Of a DNA stretch of 64,000 nt, positions 40,888 through 50,019 are shown piece after piece. Numbering within the stretch: the first letter of the stretch is position 1; each line of letters opens with the position of its first letter. The stretch comes from JALYUA01 sp038203955. Lineage in GTDB: Bacteria > Acidobacteriota > Thermoanaerobaculia > UBA5066 > Gp7-AA6. The position numbers were made by a program, and so were the translations under genes. The notes beneath the pieces were generated by a model that saw only the letters and a list, made by a program, of their open reading frames with translations, did not search any database and was not told the origin of the DNA. The stretch lies in the NCBI GenBank assembly GCA_038203955.1, contig JBBRDK010000003.1, positions 1 to 64,000 of the forward strand, written 5' to 3'.

Positions 40888-42023
40888 CATTCCGCGCGGA
40901 CGTGCAGCTCCGCCGGATCCGCATACCCCTCGCTGTCGTGTCCGCCGTGGTACTCGGACGCGCCCGGACGGGCAATGCGCGACTGCGGGACGATGCGATC
41001 CCGCGAGAGTCCCCGGAAATCCTCCAGGCTCTTCCAGCCGCGGTCGGCGCGCTTCTCGAGGAACTCCGTCATGTCCCGAATCAGCGCTTTGATGACGTTG
41101 GGACCGACCGCGCGGTCCAGCATGGCGGCGGTGCACACCTGGACGGTTCCGCAGCCCAGGAGAAAGTAGTTCAGGGCGTGGGCGAAGCTCGCGATCCCGC
41201 CGATGCCGGAGAAGCTGCGGTCGGGGAAGGCGCACGTCATCTGGGCGACCTTCGCCAGGGAGAGCGGGAGAATCGCGGGGCCTCCGAGCCCTCCCGTCGA
41301 GACGAGGCCGTCGACGTTCACCTCGAACTCGAGGGTTTCCGGGTCGACCAGCGGAAGCGAAGTGAACGTGTTGGAAGACGAGATCGCATCCGCGCCGCCC
41401 AGGAATGCGGCCTTCGCCTCGAGGACGATGTCCGTCGTCGAAGGGGTCAGCTTCGCCCACACAGGAATGCGGGACACCTCACGAACGACCTGCGCCACCA
41501 CGGAAACGAGCTCGCGGTCGCGCCCGATGTTGGAGCCCATGTCCTGCCGGTCCATGTGCGGACACGAAAGATTGAGCTCGAGAGCATCGGCGCCTTCGTC
41601 CTGGCAGACCCGCGCCAGCGTCTGCCAGTGCGCGAGCTCGGTGTCGCTGCCGGACCCCGCCATGATCGAGGCGATGAGAACCTTACCGGGGTGCGCCTTC
41701 TTGATCCGCGAAATCCGAGGCGCCCACCAGTCGAGGGTCTTGTCCGAGATCAGCTCCCAGTTCCAGGACGAGTGGAGCGCCGTGCCCGGGCGTTTCTGCA
41801 TCGAGATCCCGGTGGAGTCGATCTGGGATCGGAGGAACTTGGTCTTCGGGCCCCGCACGTTGACGACGGGATGGAGGCCGATCGTTTTGGTGACCACGCC
41901 TCCCCAACCGGCTTCGAACGCCCGGAGGATGTTCGCCTCCGACTCCGTGGGCGGAGCGGAGGACAGAAGGAAGGGATTCTCGAACCGGACCCCCGTGAAG
42001 TTAACCGAGAGATCGACGCTCAT
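40887..42023 (-). CDS. Dihydropyrimidine dehydrogenase subunit PreA-like (short form)
   Basis: A 378-residue dihydroorotate-dehydrogenase-type TIM barrel. ATG 42023 follows GGAGG. It shows NPFLLSSAPPTES near residue 16, GVVTKTIG near 42, IASIMAGSGS near 117, ELNLSCPHM near 147, AKLTPSTTD near 183 and SSSNTFTSLPLVD near 208, then GIGGIASFAHALNYFLLG near 280. This matches PreA/PydA, which reduces uracil and thymine. E. coli PreA also has a C-terminal ferredoxin domain; this protein stops without the CxxCxxC clusters, and no PreT is adjacent. The electron donor is therefore open. It is the first gene of the nucleobase cluster, read on the minus strand. Confidence 0.85.
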   Translation of the reverse strand: MSVDLSVNFTGVRFENPFLLSSAPPTESEANILRAFEAGWGGVVTKTIGLHPVVNVRGPKTKFLRSQIDSTGISMQKRPGTALHSSWNWELISDKTLDWWAPRISRIKKAHPGKVLIASIMAGSGSDTELAHWQTLARVCQDEGADALELNLSCPHMDRQDMGSNIGRDRELVSVVAQVVREVSRIPVWAKLTPSTTDIVLEAKAAFLGGADAISSSNTFTSLPLVDPETLEFEVNVDGLVSTGGLGGPAILPLSLAKVAQMTCAFPDRSFSGIGGIASFAHALNYFLLGCGTVQVCTAAMLDRAVGPNVIKALIRDMTEFLEKRADRGWKSLEDFRGLSRDRIVPQSRIARPGASEYHGGHDSEGYADPAELHVRAE

Positions 42024-42067
42024 GACGCCTCCGGATGGAAACCGGAAATTGTACGCTTCTTGAGGAC

Positions 42068-42116
42068 GGCAGGCGGCAGGCGGCAGGCGGCAGGCGGCAG
42101 GCGGCAGGCGGGAGGC
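42068..42116. repeat. Heptamer array (GGCAGGC x6)
   Basis: Six perfect GGCAGGC units plus GGGAGGC. It lies directly upstream of the preA-like ATG on the minus strand and adjoins a dispersed element copy. Confidence 0.95.
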
Positions 42117-42120
42117 GGTG

Positions 42121-42203
42121 GGGAACGGGGATCGGGAGCCGAGCGACCAGCGGGAGCGAGACGGCCGCGGTACTCCGCGGTCAACTAGATCGGAAATCGA
42201 AGG
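42121..42203 (+). repeat. Dispersed element, copy C
   Basis: GGGAGCCGAGCGACCAGCGG, the core CCGCGGTACTCCGCGG and TCAACTAGATCGGAAATCG. It is flanked on the left by the GGCAGGC array and on the right by plain intergenic DNA. It lies in the gap between preA (-) and mmsA (+). Confidence 0.9.
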
Positions 42204-42244
42204 GAGGCGCCGTTTGCGGGCCGCTCCAGGCATGAAACGCCGGA

Positions 42245-42276
42245 ACTGAGAACTGACGACTGATAACTGACGACCC
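42245..42276. repeat. Heptamer array (CTGAGAA/CTGACGA/CTGATAA)
   Basis: Four or five CTGANNA units just before the mmsA leader. Confidence 0.85.
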
Positions 42277-42316
42277 ATTCAGATATCCTTCCCCTTCCGC
42301 CCAAGGAGGTTCGCCC

Positions 42317-43816
42317 ATGGCCAGCACTGCGCTCTCGGAAGGCACCACCCGCCGCTCGCAGAGCGATGTACCCATCCTCCCGAACTACATCGGGGGACGC
42401 TGGGTGGAGTCCCGGGCCCGCGAGTTCCAGGACGTCACCAACCCCGCCCGCGGCGAGGTCATCGCCCGAACGCCTCTCTCCCCCGGCGCCGAAGTCGACC
42501 AGGCGGTGGACGCGGCGAAGAAAGCCTTTCCGGCGTGGAGGGACACCCCGGTCGTCGCGCGGACGCAGGCCCTCTACCGGTTCAAGGCACTCTTAGAAGA
42601 GCATTTCGAGGAGCTCGCGTCGATCGTCACCACCGAGCACGGAAAGACGCTGGATGAGGCGCGCGGCAGCGTGCGGCGCGGCATCGAGTGCGTCGAGGTG
42701 GCCTGCGGCGCTCCGTCCCTTTCGATGGGCTACTCGCTCGAGAACATCTCCTCCGGCGTCGACTGCCAGGCCTACAGGCAGCCGGTGGGCGTGTGCGCCG
42801 CGATCGCGCCGTTCAACTTCCCCGCCATGGTTCCGCTCTGGTTTCTCCCCTTTGCGGTCGCCACCGGAAACACGTTCGTCGCCAAGCCCTCGGAGCAGGT
42901 GCCGCTCTCGCAGAAGCGGATGTTCGAGCTTCTCGAACAGTGCGGCCTTCCTCCCGGTGTCGTGAACCTGGTCAACGGCGGCCGCGAGGCGGTCGAAGCC
43001 ATTTGCGACCACCCCGGGATTTCCGCCGTGTCCTTCGTCGGCTCGACTCCCGTGGCCCGCGCGGTGTATCGCCGCGCGACGCACGCGGGCAAGCGCGTGC
43101 AGGCGCTCGGCGGGGCGAAGAATTTCGTCGTGGTGATGCCCGATGCCCAGTGGGATCGGGCGATCCCCGTGATCACCGAATCGTTCTACGGTTGCGCGGG
43201 CGAGCGCTGCCTCGCGGGAAGCGTTCTCGTCCCCGTCGGCGAGGCGCACGGCGTCGCTCGGGAACGCCTCGCCGAGGCGGCGCGCAGCCTGAAGGTCGGC
43301 GACGGGGCGGATCCGGACGTCGAGATGGGCCCGGTCATCAGCGGCCGCCATCGCGAGAAAGTCCTCGGCTACATCGAGAAGGGCGTCTCCGAGGGAGCGC
43401 AGCTCCTTCTGGACGGCCGCAAGGTCGAAGTGCCCGGCCGCGAGAAGGGCTTCTTCGTCGGTCCGACGATCTTCGACGGCGTATCGCCCGAAATGACGAT
43501 CGGGCACGAGGAGATCTTCGGTCCCGTGGCCTCGATCCATCCCGTCGAGACGCTCGAGGGCGCAATTGCGGTCATGCTGGCGCATCCCAACGCGAACGCC
43601 ACCTCCATCTTCACCTCGAGCGGCAAGTCGGCGCGAGAGTTTGCGCGCCACGCCTCCGCGTCCATGGTGGGCGTCAACATCGGGGTCGCCGCGCCGATGG
43701 CGTACTTCCCCTTCGGCGGTTCCAAGGACAGCTTTTTCGGCGACCTCAAGGTGCACGGGCGCGACGCCTTCGAGTTCTACACGGACAAGAAGGTCGTGAT
43801 CTCGCGCTGGTTCTGA
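42317..43816 (+). CDS. mmsA: CoA-acylating methylmalonate-semialdehyde dehydrogenase
   Basis: A 499-residue aldehyde dehydrogenase. AAGGAGG lies 9 nt before the ATG. It shows NYIGGRWVESRA near residue 24, GVCAAIAPFNFPAMVP near 157, VAKPSEQVPLS near 192, GAKNFVVVMPDAQWD near 265, GCAGERCLAGS with catalytic Cys near 297, and PFGGSKDSFFGD near 470. The MmsA subgroup converts malonate or methylmalonate semialdehyde to acetyl-/propionyl-CoA with CoA. In this cluster it would process malonate semialdehyde from beta-alanine transamination and methylmalonate semialdehyde from thymine. It is followed after 39 nt by the ureidopropionase gene. Confidence 0.94.
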   Translation: MASTALSEGTTRRSQSDVPILPNYIGGRWVESRAREFQDVTNPARGEVIARTPLSPGAEVDQAVDAAKKAFPAWRDTPVVARTQALYRFKALLEEHFEELASIVTTEHGKTLDEARGSVRRGIECVEVACGAPSLSMGYSLENISSGVDCQAYRQPVGVCAAIAPFNFPAMVPLWFLPFAVATGNTFVAKPSEQVPLSQKRMFELLEQCGLPPGVVNLVNGGREAVEAICDHPGISAVSFVGSTPVARAVYRRATHAGKRVQALGGAKNFVVVMPDAQWDRAIPVITESFYGCAGERCLAGSVLVPVGEAHGVARERLAEAARSLKVGDGADPDVEMGPVISGRHREKVLGYIEKGVSEGAQLLLDGRKVEVPGREKGFFVGPTIFDGVSPEMTIGHEEIFGPVASIHPVETLEGAIAVMLAHPNANATSIFTSSGKSAREFARHASASMVGVNIGVAAPMAYFPFGGSKDSFFGDLKVHGRDAFEFYTDKKVVISRWF

Positions 43817-43855
43817 TCGACGGAACTCGACATCCGCGCGTAACGGAGGAAGAAC

Positions 43856-44728
43856 ATGCCACGGAAGGTTCTCGGCGGCCTGATTCAGTGCGCGAACCCG
43901 ATCTCGGACCCCGGCGTGTCCACCAAGGAGATTTCCGACGCGGCGATCGACGCGCACATTCCGCTGATCGAAGAGGCGGGAAAGCGAGGGGTTCAGATCC
44001 TCGGCCTGCAGGAAGTCTTCAACGGCCCGTACTTCTGCCCGTCGCAGGACGCCCGCTGGTATGACATGGCCGAGCCCGTCCCGGGCCCCACGACGGAGCG
44101 GCTCGCGCAGTACGCGAAGCAGTATCGGATGGCGATGGTGATTCCGGTCTATGAGCGCGAGCAGGCGGGCGTGTACTACAACACCGCCGCCGTGTACGAC
44201 GCGGACGGCTCCTACCTCGGCAAGTACCGCAAGAACCACATCCCCCACACGTCCGGCTTCTGGGAGAAATATTTCTTCAAGCCGGGAAATCTGGGTTATC
44301 CCGTCTTCCAGACCCGTTACGCGAAGGTCGGCGTCTACATCTGCTACGACCGCCACTTCCCCGAGGGAGCGCGGCTCCTCGGGTTGAACGGAGCGGAGAT
44401 CGTCTTCAATCCGTCGGCCACCGTCGCCGGGCTCTCGCAGTACCTCTGGAAGCTCGAGCAGCCGGCGCACGCCGTCGCGAACGGCTATTTCATGGCCTGC
44501 AGCAACCGCGTCGGGACGGAGGCGCCCTGGAACATCGGAAAGTTCTACGGTTCGTCGTATTTCGTGGATCCGCGCGGCAACTTCCTCGCGGTCGGCTCCG
44601 AAGACAAAAACGAGCTCATCACGGCGGAGATGGACCTCGACATGATCGAGGAGGTCCGGCGCGTCTGGCAGTTCTACCGGGACCGGCGGCCGGAGACCTA
44701 CGAAGCCATGGCATCGCTCGTCGGATGA
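43856..44728 (+). CDS. N-carbamoyl-beta-alanine amidohydrolase (beta-ureidopropionase)
   Basis: A 290-residue nitrilase-superfamily enzyme that hydrolyses N-carbamoyl-beta-alanine to beta-alanine, CO2 and ammonia. The catalytic triad is visible: Glu in GLQEVFNGPYFCPS near residue 53, Lys in LGKYRKNHIPH near 124 and Cys in YICYDRHFPEGARLL near 163. The PSATVAGLSQYLWKLEQPAHAV stretch is characteristic of the ureidopropionase/carbamoylputrescinase group. GGAGG precedes the ATG. Its stop overlaps the dihydropyrimidinase ATG (ATGA). Confidence 0.93.
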   Translation: MPRKVLGGLIQCANPISDPGVSTKEISDAAIDAHIPLIEEAGKRGVQILGLQEVFNGPYFCPSQDARWYDMAEPVPGPTTERLAQYAKQYRMAMVIPVYEREQAGVYYNTAAVYDADGSYLGKYRKNHIPHTSGFWEKYFFKPGNLGYPVFQTRYAKVGVYICYDRHFPEGARLLGLNGAEIVFNPSATVAGLSQYLWKLEQPAHAVANGYFMACSNRVGTEAPWNIGKFYGSSYFVDPRGNFLAVGSEDKNELITAEMDLDMIEEVRRVWQFYRDRRPETYEAMASLVG

Positions 44729-46104
44729 CGACGACTCTCATCCGCAACGGCACGATCGCGACGGCGACGGACCTCTACCGCGGCGACGTCTGGATCGAGG
44801 GAGAGAAGATCTCCGCGATCGGTTCGGCCCTGACCCGGCCGGCGGACGTCACCATCGACGCGTCCGGGAAATACGTTCTCCCGGGCGGGATCGACGTACA
44901 CACCCATCTCGACATGCCGTTCGGCGGGACGACCTCCGCAGACGATTTCGAGTCGGGCACGGTGGCGGCGGCTCATGGCGGGACGACGTCCGTCGTGGAT
45001 TTCGCGATTCAGTACAGGGGCCAGACCCTCCACCACGCCCGGGACGCGTGGATGAAGAAGGCGGACGGCAAGGCCGCCATCGACTACGGCTTTCACATGA
45101 TTGTCACCGAGCTCGACGACAGGATCGAGGGGGAGATGGACGCCCTGGTCGGAGAAGGGATCACGTCGTTCAAGCTCTTCATGGCCTACCCGGGCGTCTT
45201 CATGCTCGACGACGCCTCCATCTTCCGGGCGCTGCTTCGCACCCGGGAGAACGGCGGCATGATCTGCATGCACGCCGAGAACGGGGGCGTCATCGAGGTG
45301 CTGGTGCAGAGGGCTCTGGCCGAGGGGCTCCGCGCGCCGAAGTACCACGCGCTGACCCGTCCCGTGCGCGCGGAGGCCGAGGCCACGCACCGGGCCATCG
45401 CGCTGGCGGAAATGGCGGACGTTCCGATCTACATCGTCCACCTCTCCGCCGCGGAAGCGCTCGAGAAAGTCACCGAGGCGCGGGACCGCGGCATCCCGGC
45501 GTATGCGGAGACGTGCCCCCAGTATCTTTTTCTTTCCTACGCGAACTACGAGGAGCCCGGCTTCGACGGAGCAAAGTACGTCATGAGCCCCCCCCTTCGC
45601 GCCGCGGGGAACGAGGAGCAGCTCTGGCGCGGGCTCGCCGGGAACGACCTCCAGGCGATCTCGACGGACCACTGCCCGTTCTGCATGCAGGGACAGAAGG
45701 AGCTCGGCAAGGACGACTTCTCGAAGATCCCCAACGGGGCACCGGGAATCGAGACGCGAATGAGCCTCGTGTGGGACGGCGGCGTGCGCGCGGGAAGGAT
45801 CTCGATCAACCGGTTCGTCGAGCTGACGTCCACGTCGCCCGCGAAGATCTTCGGCCTCTTCCCTCGCAAGGGCACGATCGCTCCCGGCTCCGACGCCGAC
45901 ATCGTGATCTTCGATCCGGAGAAGAAGGTGACGCTGTCCTCGAAGACACTCCACATGAAGGTCGACTACAACCCGTACGAGGGCCGCGAGGTCACGGGCG
46001 CGGCGGAGACCGTGCTCTCCCGCGGTCGGGTCGTGATCGACCGCGGCCGCTTCGTCGGGAAGCCCGGCGCAGGCTCATTTCTGAAGCGCGATCCCAGGTC
46101 GTAG
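44725..46104 (+). CDS. Dihydropyrimidinase (hydantoinase family)
   Basis: A 459-residue cyclic amidohydrolase opening dihydrouracil to N-carbamoyl-beta-alanine. Metal ligands are seen in DVHTHLDMPFGGTT near residue 59, the carbamylated Lys in ITSFKLFMAYPG near 150, IVHLSAAEALE near 236, and STDHCPF with the catalytic Asp near 315. The length is standard. It overlaps the upstream stop (ATGA) and is followed after 19 nt by the aminotransferase. Hydantoinases of other specificity share this sequence, but the gene context supports pyrimidine catabolism. Confidence 0.94.
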   Translation: MTTTLIRNGTIATATDLYRGDVWIEGEKISAIGSALTRPADVTIDASGKYVLPGGIDVHTHLDMPFGGTTSADDFESGTVAAAHGGTTSVVDFAIQYRGQTLHHARDAWMKKADGKAAIDYGFHMIVTELDDRIEGEMDALVGEGITSFKLFMAYPGVFMLDDASIFRALLRTRENGGMICMHAENGGVIEVLVQRALAEGLRAPKYHALTRPVRAEAEATHRAIALAEMADVPIYIVHLSAAEALEKVTEARDRGIPAYAETCPQYLFLSYANYEEPGFDGAKYVMSPPLRAAGNEEQLWRGLAGNDLQAISTDHCPFCMQGQKELGKDDFSKIPNGAPGIETRMSLVWDGGVRAGRISINRFVELTSTSPAKIFGLFPRKGTIAPGSDADIVIFDPEKKVTLSSKTLHMKVDYNPYEGREVTGAAETVLSRGRVVIDRGRFVGKPGAGSFLKRDPRS

Positions 46105-46123
46105 AGTCGAAAGAGGAGGCTCG

Positions 46124-47458
46124 ATGAGCACCACGAAGACGTCCGCGCCCACGTCCGAGCTGACCCGCACGGTTCGGGAGAAGCACCGGGAGTTCCTCTT
46201 CCCGGCGACCATCCAGTACTACAAGGAACCGATCGTCCTGACCGAGGGGAAGGGCCTGCGCATCCGCGACGCCGACGGGAACGAGTATCTCGACTTCTTC
46301 GGCGGGATCCTCACGGTGTCCGTCGGCCACGCGAACGATCGCGTCAACGCCGCCGTCCGCGCCCAGATCGACCGGCTCTCGCACGTCTCGAGCCTCTATC
46401 CGTCGCTCCCGGTCGTCGAGCTCGCCGAGCGCCTCGCGCGGATCACTCCCGGCAACCTGAAACAGACCTGTTTCACGGCGTCCGGCACCGAGGCCGACGA
46501 GACGGCGGTGATGATGGCGGAGCTCGCCACCGGCTCGACCGAAATCATTGCGCTCCGCCACGGATACTCCGGCCGTTCCACCCTCGCGCAGTCTCTGACC
46601 GGGCACTCGACCTGGCGTCCGCTGCCGTCGATGGTGCCAGGCGTGAAGCACGCCGTGTCTCCATACTGCTATCGCTGCCCGCTGCATCTCACATATCCGA
46701 GCTGCGGGATCGCCTGCGCCCAGGACATCGACGAGCTCATCCGCACGACGACCACGGGGCGCATCGCGGCCTTCATCGCCGAGCCGATCCAGGGGGTCGG
46801 AGGGTTCATCACGCCTCCGCCCGAGTACTTCGAGATCGCCGTCTCGATCATCCGGAAGTTCGGCGGCGTCTTCATCTGCGACGAAGTGCAGACGGGCTTC
46901 GGCCGGACGGGCGGCACGATGTGGGGCATCGAGCATTGGGGCGTCCAGCCGGACATCATGACGGCGGCGAAAGGCATCGCGAACGGGCTGCCCCTCGGCA
47001 TGACGATCGCAACACCCGAGATTGCGGCCGCCCTGAAGGCGCTCACGATCTCCACGTTCGGAGGCAACCCGGTCTCGACGGCGGCCGCCAACGCCACCAT
47101 CCAGATCATCGAAGAGGAAGACCTCGTCGGCAACGCCGGCCGCATGGGCGCCCTCCTCCGCGGCGGGCTCGAGGAGCTGAAGGCGCGTTTCCCGCACTCA
47201 GTCGGCGACGTCCGAGGAATGGGTCTGATGCAGGCGATCGAGATGGTCGTCGACGAGGTCGCCCGCGATCGGACGCCCGATCCCGCTATGACGAACCGGG
47301 TGTTCGAAGCGGCGCGGGAACGCGGTCTCCTGATTGGCAAGGGCGGGCTGTACGGAAACACTTTCCGGATCGCTCCCGCCTTGAACGTCACCGCTCCGGA
47401 CGTGTCCGAGGCTCTCTCGATCCTTCACGACTCGCTCGCGGCGGCCGGCGCGCGCTGA
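46124..47458 (+). CDS. Class III aminotransferase, beta-alanine/AGXT2-like
   Basis: A 444-residue PLP enzyme (fold type I). It shows GKGLRIRDADGNEYLDFFGG near residue 42, FTASGTEADETAVMMA near 122, GHSTWRPLPSMVPG and CYRCPLHLTYPSCG near 180, EPIQGVGGF near 222, and the PLP Lys in TAAKGIANGLPLGM near 283. This is the AGXT2-like class that can use beta-alanine, D-beta-aminoisobutyrate or glyoxylate. In this cluster it should deaminate beta-alanine to malonate semialdehyde for MmsA. It is 20 nt before the XDH genes. Confidence 0.92.
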   Translation: MSTTKTSAPTSELTRTVREKHREFLFPATIQYYKEPIVLTEGKGLRIRDADGNEYLDFFGGILTVSVGHANDRVNAAVRAQIDRLSHVSSLYPSLPVVELAERLARITPGNLKQTCFTASGTEADETAVMMAELATGSTEIIALRHGYSGRSTLAQSLTGHSTWRPLPSMVPGVKHAVSPYCYRCPLHLTYPSCGIACAQDIDELIRTTTTGRIAAFIAEPIQGVGGFITPPPEYFEIAVSIIRKFGGVFICDEVQTGFGRTGGTMWGIEHWGVQPDIMTAAKGIANGLPLGMTIATPEIAAALKALTISTFGGNPVSTAAANATIQIIEEEDLVGNAGRMGALLRGGLEELKARFPHSVGDVRGMGLMQAIEMVVDEVARDRTPDPAMTNRVFEAARERGLLIGKGGLYGNTFRIAPALNVTAPDVSEALSILHDSLAAAGAR

Positions 47459-47478
47459 TCGGGAGGCGCGTCGGTCCC

Positions 47479-49587
47479 ATGCCCGCCGTCGGCCGGAACG
47501 TCCTCCGCAAGGAGGGCCGGGGGAAAGTGACGGGCGCGGCGAAGTACGTGGACGATCTCTCGTTTCCCGGCATGCTGTACGGGACGACGATCCGCTCGAC
47601 GATCCCCCGCGGCCGGATCCGATCTGTCCGGCTCGAGTTCGATGCGTCCGAATGGGTGGTGGCCGGCGTCTCCGACATCCCCGGACAGAACGTCATCGCG
47701 CTCATCGAAGACGATCAGCCGTGCCTGGCCGACGGGCGCGTGAGGCACGTCGCCGAGCCGATCCTTCTTCTCGCGCACGCGGACCGGGAGGCTCTCGCCC
47801 GAGCGAAGGTCGCGATCGACTACGAACCGGAGACCCCCGTGTACGATCCGGCGGACTCGCCCCGGGTCTTCAAGGAGATCCTGATCGAGAAGGGCGATGT
47901 GGGAAGCGGGTTTTCACGCGCCGCCCGCGTCGTCGAAGGTGAATATCGCACCGGCCACCAGGAACAGCTCTACATCGAGTGCAACGGCGTCATCGCGGTT
48001 CCGGAAAACGGCGGCATCACCGTCTACGGTTCGCTCCAGTGCCCCTACTATGTCCACAAGGCGCTGGTCGTGCTTCTCGGGCTCCCGCCCGAAAGGGTGC
48101 GCGTCGTGCAGACGGAAACGGGCGGCGGGTTCGGCGGCAAAGAGGAGTACCCGTCGATGCTCGCGGGCCACGCCTCGATCCTGGCGCTGAAGGCGGGGCG
48201 TCCCGTGAAGATGGTCTACGACCGCGTCGAAGACATGCTCGCCACGACCAAGCGCCATCCCTCGATCGTCCGGCACAAGACCGGGGTCGCTTCGGACGGC
48301 AGGATCGTCGCGATGGACATCGACGTCCTGATGGACGGCGGCGCGTACCTCACGCTTTCGCCCGTGGTCCTCTCGCGCGGCGTCCTCCACGCGACCGGTC
48401 CCTACCGGTGCGACGACGTGCGGGTGCACGGCCGGGTGGTGATGACCAACACGCCCCCGAACGGAGCCTTCCGCGGCTTCGGTGCTCCCCAGACGCTGTT
48501 CGCCGCCGAAGTGCACATGGAGCGGATCGCGGAGGCCCTCGAGATGGATCCCGTTCGACTTCGGGAATTGAACCTCTTCCGGCCGGGCGACACGACCGCG
48601 ACGGGCCAGGTCCTCGGAGCGGATTGCAGCGCGGCGGAAGTGCTGCGGGAGGCCGTGGCGCGCACGGGTTTCGAAGCGCGCCGGAAGGCGCTTTCGGGGA
48701 CCAACGTCGGTCTCGGTCTCTCTCTCTTCTTTCACGGGTCCGGCTTCACGGGCGGAGGCGAAGTTCGCCTCGCCTCTCGCGCGTCCCTAGAGCTGACCCC
48801 CACCGGGGCGAGGATCCTCGTCGGGTCGACGGAGATCGGCCAGGGCACTCGGACCATCCATGCGCAAATCGTCGCAGACGCGCTTGGCATCCCGTACGAG
48901 AACGTCGAGGTGGCGGAGGCGGACACCGCGTGCGTGCCCGACAGCGGTCCGACCGTGGCGTCCCGGACCTGCATGGTGGTCGGAAAGATCCTGGAGAACT
49001 GCGCCCTCGAGATGAAGGCGCGCCTCGGATCCCTCTCTCCCGCGCGCTACCTCGAGCTCCACCCCCCTCTGGTGGTCACCCGCGAGTACGAGAAGCCGGC
49101 CGAGCTCGAATGGAGCGACGAGACCTACCGCGGCGACGCCTACGGCGCCTACGGCTGGGGCTGCAACGTCGCCGAGGTGGAACGCGACCCCGACACCTTC
49201 GAGATCCGGCCCATTCGGCTGACGGCCGTTTGTGAGATCGGAAAGGCGATTCATCCGACACTCGCCGCCGGCCAGATCGAGGGCGGGACCGCGCAGGGGA
49301 TCGGCTACGCGATTCTCGAGGAGGTCGTGTTTCGCGACGGCGCGATGGCCAACGCGCAGATGACCAACTACGTGGTCCCGACGACGCTCGACACGCCTCC
49401 GATCGACGTGGTGATCCTCGAAAGCGCGTATCCGCACGGCCCTCACGGCGCCAAGGGAATCGGCGAGATGCCGATCGACGGCCCGGCGCCCGCGATCGTG
49501 AACGCGATCCGGCACATGGGCGTCGACCTGCGGCAGATCCCGGCGACGCCTGAGCGGGTGATGGAGGCGTCCTGCGTTTCCTCCTGA
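47479..49587 (+). CDS. Xanthine dehydrogenase molybdenum-binding subunit
   Basis: A 702-residue XdhA-type large subunit. ATG 47479 is 20 nt after the aminotransferase stop, and GGGAGG lies just before it. It shows NVLRKEGRGKVTGAAKY at the start, YIECNGVIAVPE near residue 163, TETGGGFGGKEEYPS near 213, NTPPNGAFRGFGAPQTL near 325, GSTEIGQGTRTIHAQI near 450 and the active-site Glu in GAKGIGEMPIDGPAP near 660. It binds molybdopterin cytosine dinucleotide and oxidises xanthine/hypoxanthine to urate. It lacks a linked FeS/FAD part, which is encoded next. Aldehyde oxidase relatives cannot be ruled out from sequence alone, but context supports xanthine. Confidence 0.92.
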   Translation: MPAVGRNVLRKEGRGKVTGAAKYVDDLSFPGMLYGTTIRSTIPRGRIRSVRLEFDASEWVVAGVSDIPGQNVIALIEDDQPCLADGRVRHVAEPILLLAHADREALARAKVAIDYEPETPVYDPADSPRVFKEILIEKGDVGSGFSRAARVVEGEYRTGHQEQLYIECNGVIAVPENGGITVYGSLQCPYYVHKALVVLLGLPPERVRVVQTETGGGFGGKEEYPSMLAGHASILALKAGRPVKMVYDRVEDMLATTKRHPSIVRHKTGVASDGRIVAMDIDVLMDGGAYLTLSPVVLSRGVLHATGPYRCDDVRVHGRVVMTNTPPNGAFRGFGAPQTLFAAEVHMERIAEALEMDPVRLRELNLFRPGDTTATGQVLGADCSAAEVLREAVARTGFEARRKALSGTNVGLGLSLFFHGSGFTGGGEVRLASRASLELTPTGARILVGSTEIGQGTRTIHAQIVADALGIPYENVEVAEADTACVPDSGPTVASRTCMVVGKILENCALEMKARLGSLSPARYLELHPPLVVTREYEKPAELEWSDETYRGDAYGAYGWGCNVAEVERDPDTFEIRPIRLTAVCEIGKAIHPTLAAGQIEGGTAQGIGYAILEEVVFRDGAMANAQMTNYVVPTTLDTPPIDVVILESAYPHGPHGAKGIGEMPIDGPAPAIVNAIRHMGVDLRQIPATPERVMEASCVSS

Positions 49588-50012
49588 ACGGGCGGGACAC
49601 CGACCTGTCGGCCCACCCGATGAAGCGGCTCCTGGACGTGCTCCGCGAAGACTGCGCGCTCACCGGCACGAAGGAGGGCTGCGGCGAGGGCGAGTGCGGG
49701 GCCTGCACCGTGCTGATCGACGGACAGGCCGTCAACTCGTGCCTCGTGCCGTTCGCTCAGGTCGCCGGCTCTTCCGTCACGACGATCGAGGGGCTCACCG
49801 GCGCCGAGGCGCTCCAGTCCGCGTTCATCCGCGAAGGCGGCGCCCAGTGCGGTATCTGCACGCCCGGAATGATCCTCGCCGCGGTCGCGCTCCCGGGAGA
49901 CGCCGGCCTCCAGGAGATTCGCCGCGGCCTCGCCGGAAACATCTGCCGATGCACCGGGTACGAGGGGATCTACCGGTCTCTTCGGGCGGCCGCGATTCCA
50001 GCGGCCGACTGA
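49572..50012 (+). CDS. Xanthine dehydrogenase [2Fe-2S] subunit (probable CTG start)
   Basis: A 146-residue iron-sulfur subunit with two clusters: GCGEGECGACTVLIDG near residue 36 (plant-type) and CGICTPGMILAAVAL near 93 with GNICRCTGYEGIYRSL near 120. If started at ATG 49620 it would lose the first beta strands (RFLLNGRDTDLSAHP). The only start giving the complete domain is CTG 49572, with GGAGG 4 nt upstream and no in-frame ATG/GTG/TTG before a stop at 49551. It overlaps the large-subunit stop. It transfers electrons from Mo to FAD. Confidence 0.88.
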   Translation: MRFLLNGRDTDLSAHPMKRLLDVLREDCALTGTKEGCGEGECGACTVLIDGQAVNSCLVPFAQVAGSSVTTIEGLTGAEALQSAFIREGGAQCGICTPGMILAAVALPGDAGLQEIRRGLAGNICRCTGYEGIYRSLRAAAIPAAD

Positions 50013-50019
50013 GGGACGG

